From NCBI GenBank assembly GCA_032622095.1, contig CP136069.1:157283043-157347042 (forward strand): 64,000 nucleotides of DNA, written 5' to 3'. Of this stretch, positions 60,201-63,200 are shown piece by piece. Positions within the stretch are counted from its first letter, which is position 1. Every line of letters starts with the position of its first letter. Position numbers and translations under genes: made by a program. This stretch comes from Siphonodentalium dalli. Taxonomy: Eukaryota; Mollusca; Scaphopoda; Gadilida; Siphonodentaliidae. A model generated the notes under the pieces. The model made no database searches and had not been told where the DNA came from. It worked only from the letters and a program-made list of their open reading frames with translations.

Positions 60201-63200
60201 TAACACACAGCAGATAAAGCATCGACTGAACACCACAGGAATGTATATTGCTAGTACCAAGGTGAGCTAACTCTTACTTTACTGAATGGATCCGCCCATT
60301 TAAAATTGGATATTGAAATGTTCTATTATTCATTTGGTATTTTGATAATAAATGTGCAGAAGACATGTTTCCTTGTCAGTCATTGGAAGGAATGTTTGTC
60401 AGATAATAAGTTCAATATAATTCAGAATTGGCCATTTCTAACTATTATAAAAGTTGATAATTACCTGTCAGTTTGACGAGAGTAATACTTTTCCCATGAC
60501 TTTCACAAGACATGTATATATGTGACCCGCCATATCAAATCCAGTCGGAAGTCGGGATTTTTTTACCCTGTGCCAATGCATTCTCTTATATATGCGAGTC
60601 GACCATAGGTCACCTCGCATATATAAGAGAATGCATTGGCTTAACAATTTTTTATCATGTTTTTTAAATAAATGTTTCTTACAATTTTTAGGACATAAAA
60701 TAAAAAAACATCCATTACCCTGCAGTGAGCCCCACACATATATAGAGGCACATAGAAGAGTGTCGTCTGCTCATGATTGTCTGGGGCTCTGTATGGGTGA
60801 AATTAAATTTTGTTTAAAGAATACAAGAACAAATTATTAAAATTGTAAAAAATTGTTAGGCCAATGCATTCTCTTATATATGCGAGGCGACCTATGGTCG
60901 ACTCGCATATATAAGAGAATGCATTGGCACAGGGTAAAAAATCCCGACTTCCGACTGGATTTGATATGGCGGGTCACATATATGAAATTGGACAAGCGAA
61001 TATGGTTATGTGGGAAAATTAGTGGCCATGAGGAGTGTTTATGCATGCTCACTACATGATTGTCTGCTTATTGTACACCCACTATCGAAGAGACTGGGGG
61101 TATACTGGATTGACCTAGTCCGTCCGGACATCTATCGCTCTGTTTTTCCATCCGTCCCGTCAGAGATCTCAAACACTAGTTGACAGATCTGAATGAAGTC
61201 TTTGTTTATCTGGAAATGTTGTTTTTTTGTCCATCCAAGCTGATATCTCACCCCAGTCTGAGTAAACTCATACCTAAATATTCATTACAACATTGAATAT
61301 AAGGTCTGACGGATAACATCGATATTTCATTTCCAAGTCCTCGGGATTCCGTAATCTGATTGATTGCGTAAATTATTTTCCGTCCAATGAAACCGTATGG
61401 GTTGATAAACAAGTGTTAATGGGCGGAGACTCCCATAATGTCACCTCTAAATATCATTCTGAACTCCTCGACCTGTGACCTCTGCGGCTGAACTCCTCGA
61501 CATGTGACCGCGACGAGGTTTGCCGAATGCTCTAAATATAGTAACACAGCGGAATTTCGAGGCTTGCAAATTCAACAGAGACAGAAAAAATTGCTTCGAA
61601 ATTATATATTCGGTACGATTCCGATTAATTTGAAGGATGTGCTGGACCTGATAGATAGGCCTGCGTATGGTACCAACTTGGCCTCCCATAAATATAAATA
61701 GAACTTTACTCATGTCCGTGTATTTTTTATTTACTTTATTGTAACATATGTGGTTTGCAAATCGACAAATTATTTGCCGTAAAAAAAAAGTCATCTGAAA
61801 GTCAAACACCGAGGAAATGACTTAATTTTATGCTTTTAAATAGTTCTAAAGCATCATTTTTGATGACGACCTAATTTTTTGCTCTCGGATGCAGCTTTCC
61901 CGTTTATGCAGCGAGTTCATCTCCCGAAAAAAGAATAGTCGCACACACGACAAATATTATCTTCTGTAAGTTTTAATGTCGCGACACAGGCCTTCTGTGG
62001 GTTGATGAGTCGGCGAAGCACAACAAATAACACGTGGGGACACCTGTCAATCATCGATGTATTTAAAAAAATCCGTGACGTCATTTTGGGGAAGCTCTTC
62101 GCTGAATAGAAATGGTTTTGGCTACATTAGCTCCAGACTCTATATTTCAAATATTGAGTCGACGTTCACTCAGACTGATCTCACCCATACTTTGTCGTTT
62201 CAAATTTCCACTGTGGGGTATGCAAGCACTGCCAGTGCAATCTCTTGTAAAATCTGTCATGATATTAAAAATGTGTGACTAATTAAAGTGAAATATTAGT
62301 GCGAAAATTAGGTAAAATGGTATATAGGTTTGGAACATATTGGCCAAAAAGGCCAAATTTAATTTTCATTGGCCATTTAAAAAAAATTGGCCTTTTCACC
62401 ACCAGCAGCATGAACCTGACAGCAAGTTTATTATTAGCCCTTTCATGATGGGAGCTATGCTGGTGCAGCATTAAAGGTCCTGTGCCAGTGCATTTGCTTA
62501 TATATGCGAGTCTTCCCATAGCCCAAAAGCTAGCCAGTAAACACAACTACCACTCATATCGTGTCACATAAGTATCACATACTGACCCAGGCATCGAGAA
62601 CAACACTCGACGTCGGCGAAACATAATATAAAACTGGATGCTCCATCTAAGGTCGAAATATTCAGAGGGCATGAACAGGTCAGACACCTTATGGTGAATA
62701 ATATTGATCTCTCCCATAGGAAGCCTCGTATATGGACTGACTTACAAGGTCATGGTAAATATTGTTAAGCCAATGTGTTCTCTTATACATGCGAGGCTCC
62801 CTTTGGGTGACTCGCATATATAAGAGAATGAATTGGCACAGGGTTTTCACAAAATTTCAGGGAACTCCAGTCATGAGAGGGTTAAGCGGACATCTCACTC
62901 TGTAATTATCATTATTTATCAATATGCTTGTTCCATCATTTTAAAAGAATCTTTCCATTTTCAGCCGGCTGGATTTACGGTAGACATAAAAAGCACCCTG
63001 AGTACTGCTGTGCTTGTTGGGATTAGGGTTTTAATCGGCAGTCAGAGCGTAGAGAGGGCTCCTTCCTACCTGGAGGTCTTTGGCAGAACAACACAGGTAC
63101 AATCAATTTTTAAAGATTACTTTGTAGAGATAACCCTAACTTTTGTAGTGTTCGGAGCTGGGAATATTGAAGCCATTTCTAGTCTTCGAACCTCATTATA

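Noticed and set aside
61447-61809. 120-codon minus-strand frame in intron 32
   Set aside because: No recognisable motif; only a short direct repeat underlies part of it.
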